Shown piece after piece: positions 9,867 through 18,007 of a stretch of 64,000 nucleotides of DNA (position 1 is the first letter of the stretch; the number at the start of each line of letters is the position of its first letter). The notes under the pieces were generated by a model that worked only from the letters and a program-made list of their open reading frames with translations, was not told the origin of the DNA and ran no database searches. This DNA comes from Saprospiraceae bacterium (GTDB lineage Bacteria; Bacteroidota; Bacteroidia; Chitinophagales; Saprospiraceae). The DNA is taken from the NCBI GenBank assembly GCA_016715105.1, contig JADKBO010000004.1, forward strand, positions 1 to 64,000, read 5' to 3'. The position numbers were made by a program, and so were the translations under genes.

Positions 9867-9902
9867 GAAAAAGGGGAAGACTAATTGTTTTCCCCTTTTT
9901 TG
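9867..9902 (+). terminator. Rho-independent terminator of the RND operon
   Basis: The stem aaaaaggggaa pairs with ttccccttttt across a loop of about 9-10 bases and ends in a T run. It lies 15 bases after the pump stop codon. Confidence 0.88.
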
Positions 9903-9936
9903 TTGGTTGAATTATTTTAGCAGATTTTTATTGCTC

Positions 9937-10080
9937 ACAGCTACCACGGATTTACGCGATTCTACAGATTTTTTGTAGCGCACAGATTTCACAGATTTGC
10001 ACAGAAATTCCTCTGAAGGTTGTTGCTCGCAGAATTCACAGATTTGCACAGAAATTCCACACAAATCGGGACACAGTTTT
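9937..10080. repeat. Intergenic cacagattt-type repeats
   Basis: A 21-base string (cacagatttgcacagaaatt plus c) occurs identically at 9990-10010 and 10037-10057. It is embedded in looser copies of the same theme (acggatttacgcgattctac, cacagatttcacagatttgc). No coding potential is seen. Confidence 0.75.
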
Positions 10081-10140
10081 ATTGTACATTCACTAAAGAT
10101 CGAATATTTTAAATGTTCAATTTTTCAGAGATGGGCGTCC

Positions 10141-10325
10141 GACTGATTTAATATGTTAAATCTTAAATCTTTGAGAAATTCTTGAGAGATTTGGTTGTCT
10201 GACTGATTTAATATGTTAAATCTTAAATCTTCAAAAGATTTGGCGGTCTGACTGATTTTATATGTTAAATCTTAAATCCTTGAGAGATTTAGTTGCTGAC
10301 TGATTGAATATGTTAAATCTTAAAT
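10141..10325. repeat. Tandem hairpin repeat, four units of 48-60 bp
   Basis: Units begin with gactgattnaatatgttaa at 10141, 10201, 10250 and 10298. Each then has tcttaaatc and, in the complete units, a dyad formed by AAATC(TT) and (AA)GATTT with a variable loop (for example aaatcttcaaaagattt). The loop changes in length while the arms are kept, as expected if the hairpin matters. It lies between the RND operon and the convergent SRPBCC gene; no frame is open through it. Confidence 0.88.
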
Positions 10326-10384
10326 TAAATCCAAAGTACTTCTTGAAATGCAAATTCCAAAGTTTGTGTAAATTGCATTACTTG

Positions 10385-10840
10385 TTAAGGGAAAACTTTA
10401 TCAACCGTTTTGAACCTGAAGTCAAAGATTTCTTCCAATTGTTTAGCTACAAAACCAGCTGCAATTCTACCAAATGGGTCAAATGGAAGAGCATAATGTA
10501 CAATGTCTTTCATCAAAACACCTTCTTTAGTTTCTGTAAAATGGTGCTGATGGTGCCACATTTTATAGGGTCCAAACCTTTGCTCATCGACAAAATAAAC
10601 TTGATCTACTACATGTGTGATTTCCGTCACCCATGTCATTGCAATGCCTAGTAGTGGTCTTACTTTATAAGAAATGATTTGCCCCGGGTACATCTTACCA
10701 TCACCTAAATCTGAGGTAATTTCAAAACCCATATAAGGAGGTGTAATGTTTTTGAGATTTGCTGGGCTTGAAAAAAAATGCCAAGCTTCTTCCATATTGG
10801 TTTTGACCAATTGTGTTTTCTCTAGTTTGTAGACTTTCAT
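10385..10840 (-). CDS. SRPBCC-fold ligand-binding protein (cyclase/dehydrase-like)
   Basis: 151 residues, with no signal peptide and no membrane segment. The pattern AWHFFSSPANLKNITPPYMG near the N-terminus, followed by FVDEQRFGPYKMWHHQHHF and a C-terminal long helix (RIAAGFVAKQLEEIFDFR), is that of the START/SRPBCC superfamily (COG4276-like). These bind a hydrophobic ligand in a helix-grip fold. The ligand and role are unknown. It is a single gene, with repeats downstream and a degraded module upstream. The start ATG at 10840 is the first in frame and gives the expected length. Confidence 0.82.
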   Translation of the reverse strand: MKVYKLEKTQLVKTNMEEAWHFFSSPANLKNITPPYMGFEITSDLGDGKMYPGQIISYKVRPLLGIAMTWVTEITHVVDQVYFVDEQRFGPYKMWHHQHHFTETKEGVLMKDIVHYALPFDPFGRIAAGFVAKQLEEIFDFRFKTVDKVFP

Positions 10841-11069
10841 TCAGATGACTATTGTGTGTTGTGAGATAATCAAACACTGCTAGCATCTTTTGGTTTTAAA
10901 ATTTTGTTGGTGATTTATGAAAGATGATAAAGAAATTTATCGCAAAATTTTAGTCGTTAGTTGTGTTCCAACCTCACAAAGATTTCAATAAATTTATATT
11001 ATAGCCCTTTTCCATGGTCCACCTTGTGCATGGGTTGGCGTTACATGGCGTGCTAACCTCTGATATTCC

Positions 11070-11581
11070 TCACATGATATTTATTTGCATCCTTTTTCCA
11101 AAGCCCCCTTCAATTATTCTTTTCAATGTAGACAATTCAATGCCAGTTCTATTATTCTCTACTCTTGAAATATAATGTTTAGTTGTTCCACTTTTGTCTG
11201 CTAATTCCTCTTGAGTAAGACCTAAATCATGCCTTGTTTGTTTTATTAGCATTCCAAGCTCAACTTCTCTTGAAGGGTCAATTACACTATTTTCATATAA
11301 AACAATTGGATCTAATTGGTAAGGATATTCAATTTCATTACCATCTTCATCGATTCCCTTTGTTGCTACATTATTCCAACTCAATGTTCCGTCGACTAAT
11401 TCCACTTTATTAAATTCTTCAATTGATTTAGAGATTATATATTCATCATCGTAAGGTTTAGATTCCAAGAATTAAAAAGTTCCAAAAAATTTATAATTCT
11501 TGATTCCCCATTATTAAACAAGCAATACAAATTGTATCCTTCAATTTTATGTATTTTTGTTATTCTTTTTACTGTTCTCAT
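11070..11581 (-). pseudogene. DUF2442 - XRE helix-turn-helix fusion protein, frameshifted
   Basis: From an ATG at 11581 one frame gives MRTVKRITKIHKIEGY, then CLFNNGESRIINFLELFNSW. The matching second half (ESKPYDDEYIISKSIEEFNK, VELVDGTLSWNN, LDPIVLYENS) continues in another frame from about 11465. Together these are a DUF2442 domain. It is fused to a C-terminal XRE helix-turn-helix (LGLTQEELADKSGTTKHYIS, then RVENNRTGIELSTLKRI). One deleted base near 11465-11475 explains the break; read alone, the distal frame would have to start at a TTG. DUF2442 proteins often accompany DUF4160 proteins in small toxin-antitoxin-like pairs, and a DUF4160 remnant overlaps this start by 4 bp. Antitoxin/autoregulator is the likely former role (inference). 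Confidence 0.78.
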
Positions 11582-11775
11582 TTCTTCCCATTTAATAAAT
11601 TCCAATTAGTCATTATAAAATCCTTATTGTTCTCAGCCCATTCAATGACTTTTTTTCTATATGTTTTAGGTAAATTACCTGAATAGGTGGATAAAGATTC
11701 AATGATTATCAATTCTTCATATTCAGCTATTATAGCATGAAAATGTGGAGGATTATGATCCCTTTTATTTGATTT
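11578..11775 (-). pseudogene. DUF4160 protein remnant, lacking its N-terminus
   Basis: An open stretch of 65 codons in the leftward frame reads RDHNPPHFHAIIAEYEELII, then ESLSTYSGNLPKTYRKKVIE and WAENNKDFIMTNWNLLNGKK, ending in TGA. This is the core of the DUF4160 family, whose hallmark is DHNPPHxHA near the N-terminus. The usual first 15-20 residues and a start codon are missing: a TAA lies directly upstream at 11776-11778. The stop overlaps the DUF2442-HTH start as ATGA, so the two were translationally coupled. It is probably the partner (possible toxin) in a now decayed pair. Confidence 0.75.
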
Positions 11776-11802
11776 TTATGGAATCTTTTTTTAATACATG
11801 CC

Positions 11803-11910
11803 ATGCAAATAGCAGCTGATTTGATTCAAAGATATTCAATGTTGCTGAATTATGCAACAACTCATTGGAATTTTAGTGAATTAATTGATAGATTTGTAAG
11901 TAACTTATAG
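11803..11910 (+). CDS. Unassigned short ORF, possible remnant
   Basis: 35 codons from an ATG at 11803 to a TAG at 11910: MQIAADLIQRYSMLLNYATT, then HWNFSELIDRFVSNL. The frame stays open upstream to 11773. It sits exactly where the DUF4160 gene lost its N-terminus, so it may be the tail of something that inserted there. I do not recognise the family, and it could be chance. Confidence 0.25.
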   Translation: MQIAADLIQRYSMLLNYATTHWNFSELIDRFVSNL

Positions 11911-11926
11911 GAAACCCAATCATTAT

Positions 11927-12379
11927 TCAGAATTGAGGTTCCCTCACTTTCCAAGTATCAGGTACTTGCTTGAAGTCGGGGCTAAAATCACTGATGACTC
12001 TCAAAGCATCTGATCGGCTTATTTGACCCAACAATTTACCAGTATGATCCACGACTGGAAATCTTTTGAAAGAACTATTGACGAATTCATAGGCAGCGTC
12101 CATCAGGGTTTTACTAGATAACAATGACTTTACAGAAGTAGACATATAATCACCAACAATGCCAGTTCCACCGGGCCTTTGGTGATAATACGCATCGACA
12201 ATAGGTTTAAGGCAATCCTTCTCAGATAAAACACCAACAAGGGTTCCTTGAAAGTCTACTACAGGTGCGCCAGAAATTTTATTTTTCACCATCACCTTTA
12301 TGGCTTGTTTGATGTCTGTATCTGGATTAAAGACAATAAGGTCTTTTGCCATAAATTCTGTAATGTTGTTATTTATCAT
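11927..12379 (-). CDS. CBS-domain pair protein
   Basis: 150 residues made up almost entirely of two CBS motifs: residues about 8-60 (FMAKDLIVFNPDTDIKQAIK, then MVKNKISGAPVVDFQGTLVG) and 76-130 (DYMSTSVKSLLSSKTLMDAA, then FKRFPVVDHTGKLLGQISRS). Tandem CBS pairs bind adenosine nucleotides and act as energy or ionic sensors. A free-standing pair like this usually regulates a partner protein, which cannot be named here. Cytoplasmic. It is divergent from the ferredoxin oxidoreductase operon, separated by 275 bp of AT-rich sequence with no further gene. Confidence 0.85.
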   Translation of the reverse strand: MINNNITEFMAKDLIVFNPDTDIKQAIKVMVKNKISGAPVVDFQGTLVGVLSEKDCLKPIVDAYYHQRPGGTGIVGDYMSTSVKSLLSSKTLMDAAYEFVNSSFKRFPVVDHTGKLLGQISRSDALRVISDFSPDFKQVPDTWKVREPQF

Positions 12380-12654
12380 ATTATTATATTATTTATTGAT
12401 TGTATGATTCCTAAAAATAATAAAGTTTATCAATAATGTCAAATAAAATTTTTCAATTATTTCAGAGATATTTAAATATAACTTATAATACTAATATTTT
12501 TTTTATTCATTTTCAATAGATTAACTGGCGGGTTGTACTACTAGAAAAATGTTTTTTTAACAATATTGGGAGTGATTGTACAATTGAAAGAATAATGTAT
12601 GGTGTAAATCAGAAATATTTGTAGTTTAGTCTTCAAGAAATTCAAATACGTTTG

Positions 12655-14424
12655 ATGAAGCCAACAGATACTTCAAATCCTGAATACTATCACAAGGTAG
12701 TAGACTGTCAATACGCATGTCCTGCCCACACGCCGGTACCTGAATATATAAGACTAATTGCAGCGGGAAGATTTACCGATGCGTACATGATCAACTGGGA
12801 AAGTAATGTCTTTCCAGGTGTTTTAGGTAGGACTTGTGATCGTCCTTGTGAACCAGCCTGCCGTCGTGGTCGGGTAGAAGAAGAACCTGTGGCCATTTGC
12901 CGTTTGAAACGTGTAGCTGCAGACTACAAAGACAAAGAAGATGTTTCCAATTTAATTCCTAAGGGGCCTTTCCCAAAAAACGGAAAGCGCATTGCATTGA
13001 TCGGGGGAGGACCTGCATCTTTGACTGTTGCTCGTGATTTGGCACCATTAGGTTATGAGGTCCATTTATATGATGAACAAATAAAAGGTGGTGGAATGAT
13101 GCGGACGCAAATTCCTGCATTTCGTTTGCCAGAAAGTGTCTTGGATGAAGAGGTCAATTATATTTTGGATATGGGCATTGATACTCATTTCAAAACCTAT
13201 GTTTCTAGTTTGAAAGAAATACTTGATAAGGGGTATGATGCAGTATTTGTAGGAACAGGAGCTCCCAAAGGCAAGGACTTAAAATTAGATAACAGGGAAT
13301 TATTAAGTAGTAATGTGCATATTGGTATACAATGGCTGGCAAGTGTCGCTTTTGGACATACTACTAAAATAGGAAAAAAAGTGCTGGTCATAGGTGGAGG
13401 AAATACAGCTATGGACTGTTGTCGTACTTCTAGAAGATTGGGAGGTGATGATGTGAAAGTGGTGGTAAGAAGTCCATTTGATGAAATGAAAGCTTCTCCA
13501 TGGGAAATTGAAGACGCACAACATGAAGATATTCCATTTCATAATTGCCACAATCCAAAGGGATTTTTAGTCCAAGATGGCAAGTTGGTGGGCATGCGCT
13601 TTGAAATAGTGGAAGCCAATTATGATACCGGTAAAAGAAGACTTATTCCGACAGGAGAAATCGTTGATTTTGAGGCGGATGATGTCATCATTGCTGTAGG
13701 GCAAGAAAATACTTTTCCATGGATAGAGAAAGACTTGGGACTGGAGTTTGGTGAATGGGAAATGCCCATTGTGGATAAAACCACATTCCAAAGCACACAT
13801 CCAAAAGTCTTCTTTGGTGGCGATGCTGCTTTTGGTCCTGAAAACGTCATAACAGCTGTGGCTCACGGGCACCAGGCTGCAATATCAATTGATCTTTTTT
13901 GTAATGGTGCAGATCTCAAAGACAGACCGCATCCTATGACCAATCTGATCAACCAGAAAATGGGTATCCACGAATGGTCATATGATAGTGCTGTTGTGAA
14001 TGATTTGAGATACAAAGTTCCTCATGCTGATAAAAAACAATCTCTAAAGGACAGGAAGATGGAAGTCGAACTGGGTTTTGATTTTGACCTAGCCTTTCAA
14101 GAAGCTCAGCGTTGTCTCAACTGTGATGTACAAACCTCATTCAACTTTGATAAGTGTATAGAATGTGATGCTTGTGCAGATGTTTGTCCTACAGATTGCA
14201 TTACTTTTATCGAAAATGATGATGAGGCAGATTTGAGGCTCAAACTAAAAGTGCCCGCGCTCAATCAAACCCAAGACCTTTTTGTTTCTGAAACATTGCC
14301 AACAACGCGTGTCCTTATAAAGGATGAAAATGTGTGTTTGCATTGTGGACTTTGTGCAGAACGGTGTCCTACCGCTGCATGGGAAATGGAAAAATTTCTT
14401 TACAAGACAGCCAAAGCCGGATAA
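12655..14424 (+). CDS. GltD-like FAD/NAD(P) oxidoreductase with two C-terminal [4Fe-4S] clusters
   Basis: 589 residues. The N-terminal cysteine region (CQYACPAHTPVPEY and GRTCDRPCEPACRRG) matches the small subunit of glutamate synthase. The FAD dinucleotide fold is IALIGGGPASLTVARDLAPL and the NAD(P) fold VLVIGGGNTAMDCCRTSRRL. The C-terminus has two ferredoxin motifs: CIECDACADVCPTDC and CLHCGLCAERCP. It sits 3 bp before the KorA-type gene and is probably the module that moves electrons between NAD(P)H and the ferredoxin/ketoacid oxidoreductase; that coupling is inference. A TTG one codon earlier is possible, but ATG at 12655 is preferred. Cytoplasmic. Confidence 0.9.
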   Translation: MKPTDTSNPEYYHKVVDCQYACPAHTPVPEYIRLIAAGRFTDAYMINWESNVFPGVLGRTCDRPCEPACRRGRVEEEPVAICRLKRVAADYKDKEDVSNLIPKGPFPKNGKRIALIGGGPASLTVARDLAPLGYEVHLYDEQIKGGGMMRTQIPAFRLPESVLDEEVNYILDMGIDTHFKTYVSSLKEILDKGYDAVFVGTGAPKGKDLKLDNRELLSSNVHIGIQWLASVAFGHTTKIGKKVLVIGGGNTAMDCCRTSRRLGGDDVKVVVRSPFDEMKASPWEIEDAQHEDIPFHNCHNPKGFLVQDGKLVGMRFEIVEANYDTGKRRLIPTGEIVDFEADDVIIAVGQENTFPWIEKDLGLEFGEWEMPIVDKTTFQSTHPKVFFGGDAAFGPENVITAVAHGHQAAISIDLFCNGADLKDRPHPMTNLINQKMGIHEWSYDSAVVNDLRYKVPHADKKQSLKDRKMEVELGFDFDLAFQEAQRCLNCDVQTSFNFDKCIECDACADVCPTDCITFIENDDEADLRLKLKVPALNQTQDLFVSETLPTTRVLIKDENVCLHCGLCAERCPTAAWEMEKFLYKTAKAG

Positions 14425-14427
14425 TTT

Positions 14428-16248
14428 ATGAATAATTATGTGAATGATTTCGTAGTACGATTTGCAAATGTAAATGGTACTGGTTCTGCAAGTGCAAACA
14501 ATATGTTTGCCAAAAGTATATTCAGGATGGGCATTCCTGTTGCTCCAAAAAATATTTTTCCTTCCAATATACAAGGATTACCAACTTGGTATGAAGTGCG
14601 TGTGAGTGAAAAAGGATATTTGGGCAGAAGAGAGGGAATTGATGTGATGGTTGCAGTAAATCCTCAAAGTTTTGCACGAGACGTTGCCGATGTCAAACCA
14701 GGTGGTTATCTCATATATGATAGTACAAAGCCCTTACACCAAGAATTGCGCAACGACATTACATTTATAGGTGTGCCCATGACGGCTTTGTGCTTAGAAC
14801 ATTACAGCGTCCCAAGGTTGCAACAATTGTTTAAAAATATTGTCTATGTCGGTGCTTTATCCAAACTCCTGGATATCGAAGTGAGCGTATTTGAAGAAAT
14901 TTTTGCCGAGCAATTTGCTGGTAAAGAAAAATTAATTGCACCAAATATGCAAGCCCTTAATTTGGGGCGGGATTACATTGCAGAACATTACAATTTTCCT
15001 CTGAAGTTCAGATTAGAAAGAAGAGATCTTGTAAAAGATGCTATATTAATTGATGGCAATACTGCTTGTGGAATTGGCGCAGTGTACGGAGGAGCAACGG
15101 TTGCGGCATGGTATCCCATCACACCATCAACTTCACTAATGGATGGATTTGATAAATATGCGGCCAAACTTCGAATAGACGCAGAGACAGGAAAGAGAAA
15201 CTATGCCATCGTGCAAATGGAAGATGAATTGGCTTCTATGGGCGTTGTCATCGGAGCAGGGTGGAATGGAGCCAGAGCTTTTACAGCAACCTCTGGACCT
15301 GGAGTGTCATTGATGAGTGAGTTTATAGGCTTGTCCTACTTTGCAGAAGTTCCTGCTGTATTAGTAGATGTACAAAGAGGCGGGCCTTCTACCGGTATGC
15401 CAACCAGAACTCAGCAGTCTGATTTGATTTCAGCAGCTTATGCTTCCCATGGAGATACTAAACATATCTTACTTTTCCCTTCCACTCCCAAGGAATGTTT
15501 TGACATGATGGCCATGTCTTTTGACTTAGCTGAGCAATTACAAACCTTGGTCATAGTGATGACGGACCTTGATTTGGGTATGAATGACCATATGTCTCCC
15601 CCTTTTGAGTGGGACGATCAAAAGGCTTATCAACGTGGCAAGGTATTGAATGCACAACAAATTGAAGAAGCCATTGACTGGGGTAGGTATAAAGATGTGG
15701 ACGGCGATGGAATTCCTTACAGAACATTGCCAGGTACTCATCCATCAAAAGGAGCTTATTTCACTCGAGGAACTTCCAGAGACGAATATGCAAAATATAC
15801 GGAAGAAGGTGCACCATATGTGAGAAATATGGATAGACTTTTGAAAAAATGGGAAACAGCAAAATCGTATGTACCAAGACCTGAGATCGTCAGATTTGAG
15901 CAGGATGCATCAGAAGGGCTTATTTACTTTGGCACTACTGCATGGGCTGCAAAAGAATGCACAGATCGCATGGAAATGGAAGGAGTGTTACTCAATGCCA
16001 TGAGGATTAAGGCTTTCCCTTTCAATCAAGAAGTAAGTGACTACATCCATGCACATGACATCATTTATGTGGTAGAGCAAAATAGGGACGCCCAACTCAA
16101 AACGTTGTTGGTCAATGAATTGAGTATAGATCCAAATAAGTTAATTAGTATTCTGAATTATGATGGTTTTCCGATTACCGCAGATAAAATAGGAAATTTA
16201 ATTCATCAACTCAAACCGTCAGCTGTTACAGACACGGCTTTCAAATAA
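14428..16248 (+). CDS. korA: 2-oxoacid:ferredoxin oxidoreductase, fused gamma-alpha subunit (2-oxoglutarate type)
   Basis: 606 residues. The gamma domain is N-terminal (about 1-190, starting FVVRFANVNGTGSASANNMF). The alpha domain follows, with GNTACGIGAVYGGATVAAWY, PITPSTSLMDGF and the conserved SGPGVSLMSEFIGLSYFAEV, then QRGGPSTGMPTRTQQSDL. The enzyme converts 2-oxoglutarate and CoA to succinyl-CoA and CO2 while reducing ferredoxin, replacing or supplementing the NAD-linked dehydrogenase. It pairs with the beta subunit 21 bp downstream. Fused gamma-alpha with a separate beta is the common layout in Bacteroidota. The substrate (2-oxoglutarate rather than another 2-oxoacid) is inferred from family resemblance. 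The ATG lies 3 bp after the previous stop. Confidence 0.9.
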   Translation: MNNYVNDFVVRFANVNGTGSASANNMFAKSIFRMGIPVAPKNIFPSNIQGLPTWYEVRVSEKGYLGRREGIDVMVAVNPQSFARDVADVKPGGYLIYDSTKPLHQELRNDITFIGVPMTALCLEHYSVPRLQQLFKNIVYVGALSKLLDIEVSVFEEIFAEQFAGKEKLIAPNMQALNLGRDYIAEHYNFPLKFRLERRDLVKDAILIDGNTACGIGAVYGGATVAAWYPITPSTSLMDGFDKYAAKLRIDAETGKRNYAIVQMEDELASMGVVIGAGWNGARAFTATSGPGVSLMSEFIGLSYFAEVPAVLVDVQRGGPSTGMPTRTQQSDLISAAYASHGDTKHILLFPSTPKECFDMMAMSFDLAEQLQTLVIVMTDLDLGMNDHMSPPFEWDDQKAYQRGKVLNAQQIEEAIDWGRYKDVDGDGIPYRTLPGTHPSKGAYFTRGTSRDEYAKYTEEGAPYVRNMDRLLKKWETAKSYVPRPEIVRFEQDASEGLIYFGTTAWAAKECTDRMEMEGVLLNAMRIKAFPFNQEVSDYIHAHDIIYVVEQNRDAQLKTLLVNELSIDPNKLISILNYDGFPITADKIGNLIHQLKPSAVTDTAFK

Positions 16249-16269
16249 CATAACAAAGGCGAGCATAAA

Positions 16270-17322
16270 ATGACATATATAAAACCGGCTTTCAGACACC
16301 CAGACCTACAACCAAATGCCATAGGTTTTCATAAAAAAGATTATGAAGGTGCAATTTCTACGCTTTGTGCTGGCTGTGGACACGACAGCATCAGTAGTGC
16401 CATCGTCCAAGCATGTTTTGACTTGGCCATTGAGCCACACAAAATTGCCAAGATCAGTGGTATTGGATGTTCATCAAAAACACCCACTTATTACTTGGGC
16501 CAATCGCATGGATTTAATTCAGTGCACGGAAGAATGCCATCTGTAGCAACTGGTGCATATTTGGCCAATAGGAATTTGAAATATATTGGTGTTTCTGGAG
16601 ACGGGGACACGGCTTCCATTGGTATGGGCCAATTTGTACATGCCATTCGCAGAAATTTGAATGTTGTCTATATTGTGATGAATAATGGTTGTTATGGATT
16701 GACGAAAGGTCAAGATAGTGCAACTGCAGATGAAGGCAGCATCAGTAAAAAAGGTCAGGCAAACCCATTTGAAGCCATTGATTTAGCTTCCCTAGCGATG
16801 GAATTGGGAGCGACATTTGTGGGTAGGAGTTTTTCTGGTGATAAAACTCAATTAATTCCCTTGATCAAAGCGGCATTATCACACCCTGGATTTGCATTTT
16901 TGGATGTCATTTCCCCTTGCGTGACTTTCAATAATAATAAAGGCTCTACCAAGAGTTACGATTATACTCGTGAGCATATTGAGGCTACTGGCACGATGGA
17001 CTTTGTGCCATTTGAGCAAGAAATCACTGTTGATTATCCAGAAGGAAGTAGTAAAAGTATCGCCATGCACGATGGGAGTATCATTGAACTCAGCAAATTG
17101 GCTAATGGTTGGGATCCGCAAGATAGGATGGCGTCTTTTATGAAAATACAAGAAGCAAGAATCAAGGGTCAAATACTTACCGGGCTTTTATATATTGATC
17201 CTGAAACAAAAGATTTGCACCAAATGCTCAATACTACAGAAAAGTCTCTAAATCAGTTGGAAGCCAATGTATTATCGCCTGGTTTGAAAAGTTTGGTTGA
17301 TATCAATAATGAGTATAGATAA
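16270..17322 (+). CDS. korB: 2-oxoacid:ferredoxin oxidoreductase beta subunit
   Basis: 350 residues. It carries the cluster/thiamine-pyrophosphate region CAGCGHDSISSAIVQACFDL, then ISGIGCSSKTPTYY, and the TPP-binding GDGDTASIGMGQFVHAIRRN with MNNGCYGLTKGQDS. With the fused gamma-alpha protein it forms the cytoplasmic 2-oxoacid:ferredoxin oxidoreductase. The gene is 21 bp after korA, and its last codons overlap the start of the following yhhN-type gene by 14 bp, so all four genes are likely one transcript. Confidence 0.91.
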   Translation: MTYIKPAFRHPDLQPNAIGFHKKDYEGAISTLCAGCGHDSISSAIVQACFDLAIEPHKIAKISGIGCSSKTPTYYLGQSHGFNSVHGRMPSVATGAYLANRNLKYIGVSGDGDTASIGMGQFVHAIRRNLNVVYIVMNNGCYGLTKGQDSATADEGSISKKGQANPFEAIDLASLAMELGATFVGRSFSGDKTQLIPLIKAALSHPGFAFLDVISPCVTFNNNKGSTKSYDYTREHIEATGTMDFVPFEQEITVDYPEGSSKSIAMHDGSIIELSKLANGWDPQDRMASFMKIQEARIKGQILTGLLYIDPETKDLHQMLNTTEKSLNQLEANVLSPGLKSLVDINNEYR

Positions 17323-18007
17323 AAACATTCTCCCAATTCAGCATAAACAACGTACACAACTGATATTAAACGCGGCTGTGATTCTGATGGCCGCTTGTGC
17401 TATTTTTTTTCTTTACGAAGACGAGAAGTTCATTTATAGGATTTGTAAACCTATTACAACGGTTCTATTGATTTTTATGGTTTTTACCCTTGGTAATAAG
17501 TCTGTGAAGCCATTCCATTCTTTGATGAGTTACGCTTTCATTTTTTGTTTGATAGGGGATGTACTGTTAATGTTTGAATCTGCTTTTATTTTCGGTTTGC
17601 TCTCCTTTTTGATCGCTCACCTACTTTTTTTTAAAGCATTCACAAGCAAGGGCGGATTAAAAAAGCAATATGGCGTTTTGATGGTCTTGTTGGTGATTGG
17701 TTTAGCAATATTTACCTATTTATTTCCCTATCTGGGAAGTTTAAAAATACCTGTCATTTTATATGTTCTGGCTATTCTATGTATGTGTTGGCAAGGTATA
17801 GGGCTTTATCTCCAGGATCAACAACTGGCAAATAAATTCCTCATGGTTGGCGTACTTTTGTTTCTTTTTTCAGATGCAATTTTGGCAATAAACAAATTCG
17901 CACACCAATTTCCTCTTGCGGATTTCTTGATTTTGTCAAGTTATTGGGGAGCGTTACTATGTATAGCCAATGGAGTTGTACTGGTCAAAACCGATTATGC
18001 ATCATAG
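17309..18007 (+). CDS. YhhN family membrane protein (lysoplasmalogenase-like)
   Basis: 232 residues with about seven to eight hydrophobic helices and short loops. GDVLLMF around residue 80 and LFSDAILAINKF near the C-terminus are the conserved acidic motifs of the YhhN/TMEM86 family. Some members hydrolyse the vinyl ether bond of lysoplasmalogens; the activity here is not shown. The start is set at the ATG at 17309, inside korB; an earlier TTG at 17297 is less likely. It converges on and overlaps dusB by 13 bp at the 3' ends. Confidence 0.82.
   Translation: MSIDKNILPIQHKQRTQLILNAAVILMAACAIFFLYEDEKFIYRICKPITTVLLIFMVFTLGNKSVKPFHSLMSYAFIFCLIGDVLLMFESAFIFGLLSFLIAHLLFFKAFTSKGGLKKQYGVLMVLLVIGLAIFTYLFPYLGSLKIPVILYVLAILCMCWQGIGLYLQDQQLANKFLMVGVLLFLFSDAILAINKFAHQFPLADFLILSSYWGALLCIANGVVLVKTDYAS

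Noticed and set aside
11803..11910. Transposase C-terminal fragment
   Set aside because: The residue pattern does not match any transposase family that I can recall with confidence; listed only as an unassigned ORF.
12573..12586. Palindrome attgtacaat before the ferredoxin oxidoreductase operon
   Set aside because: Ten bases in AT-rich sequence and no promoter nearby in the right place; not distinguishable from chance.
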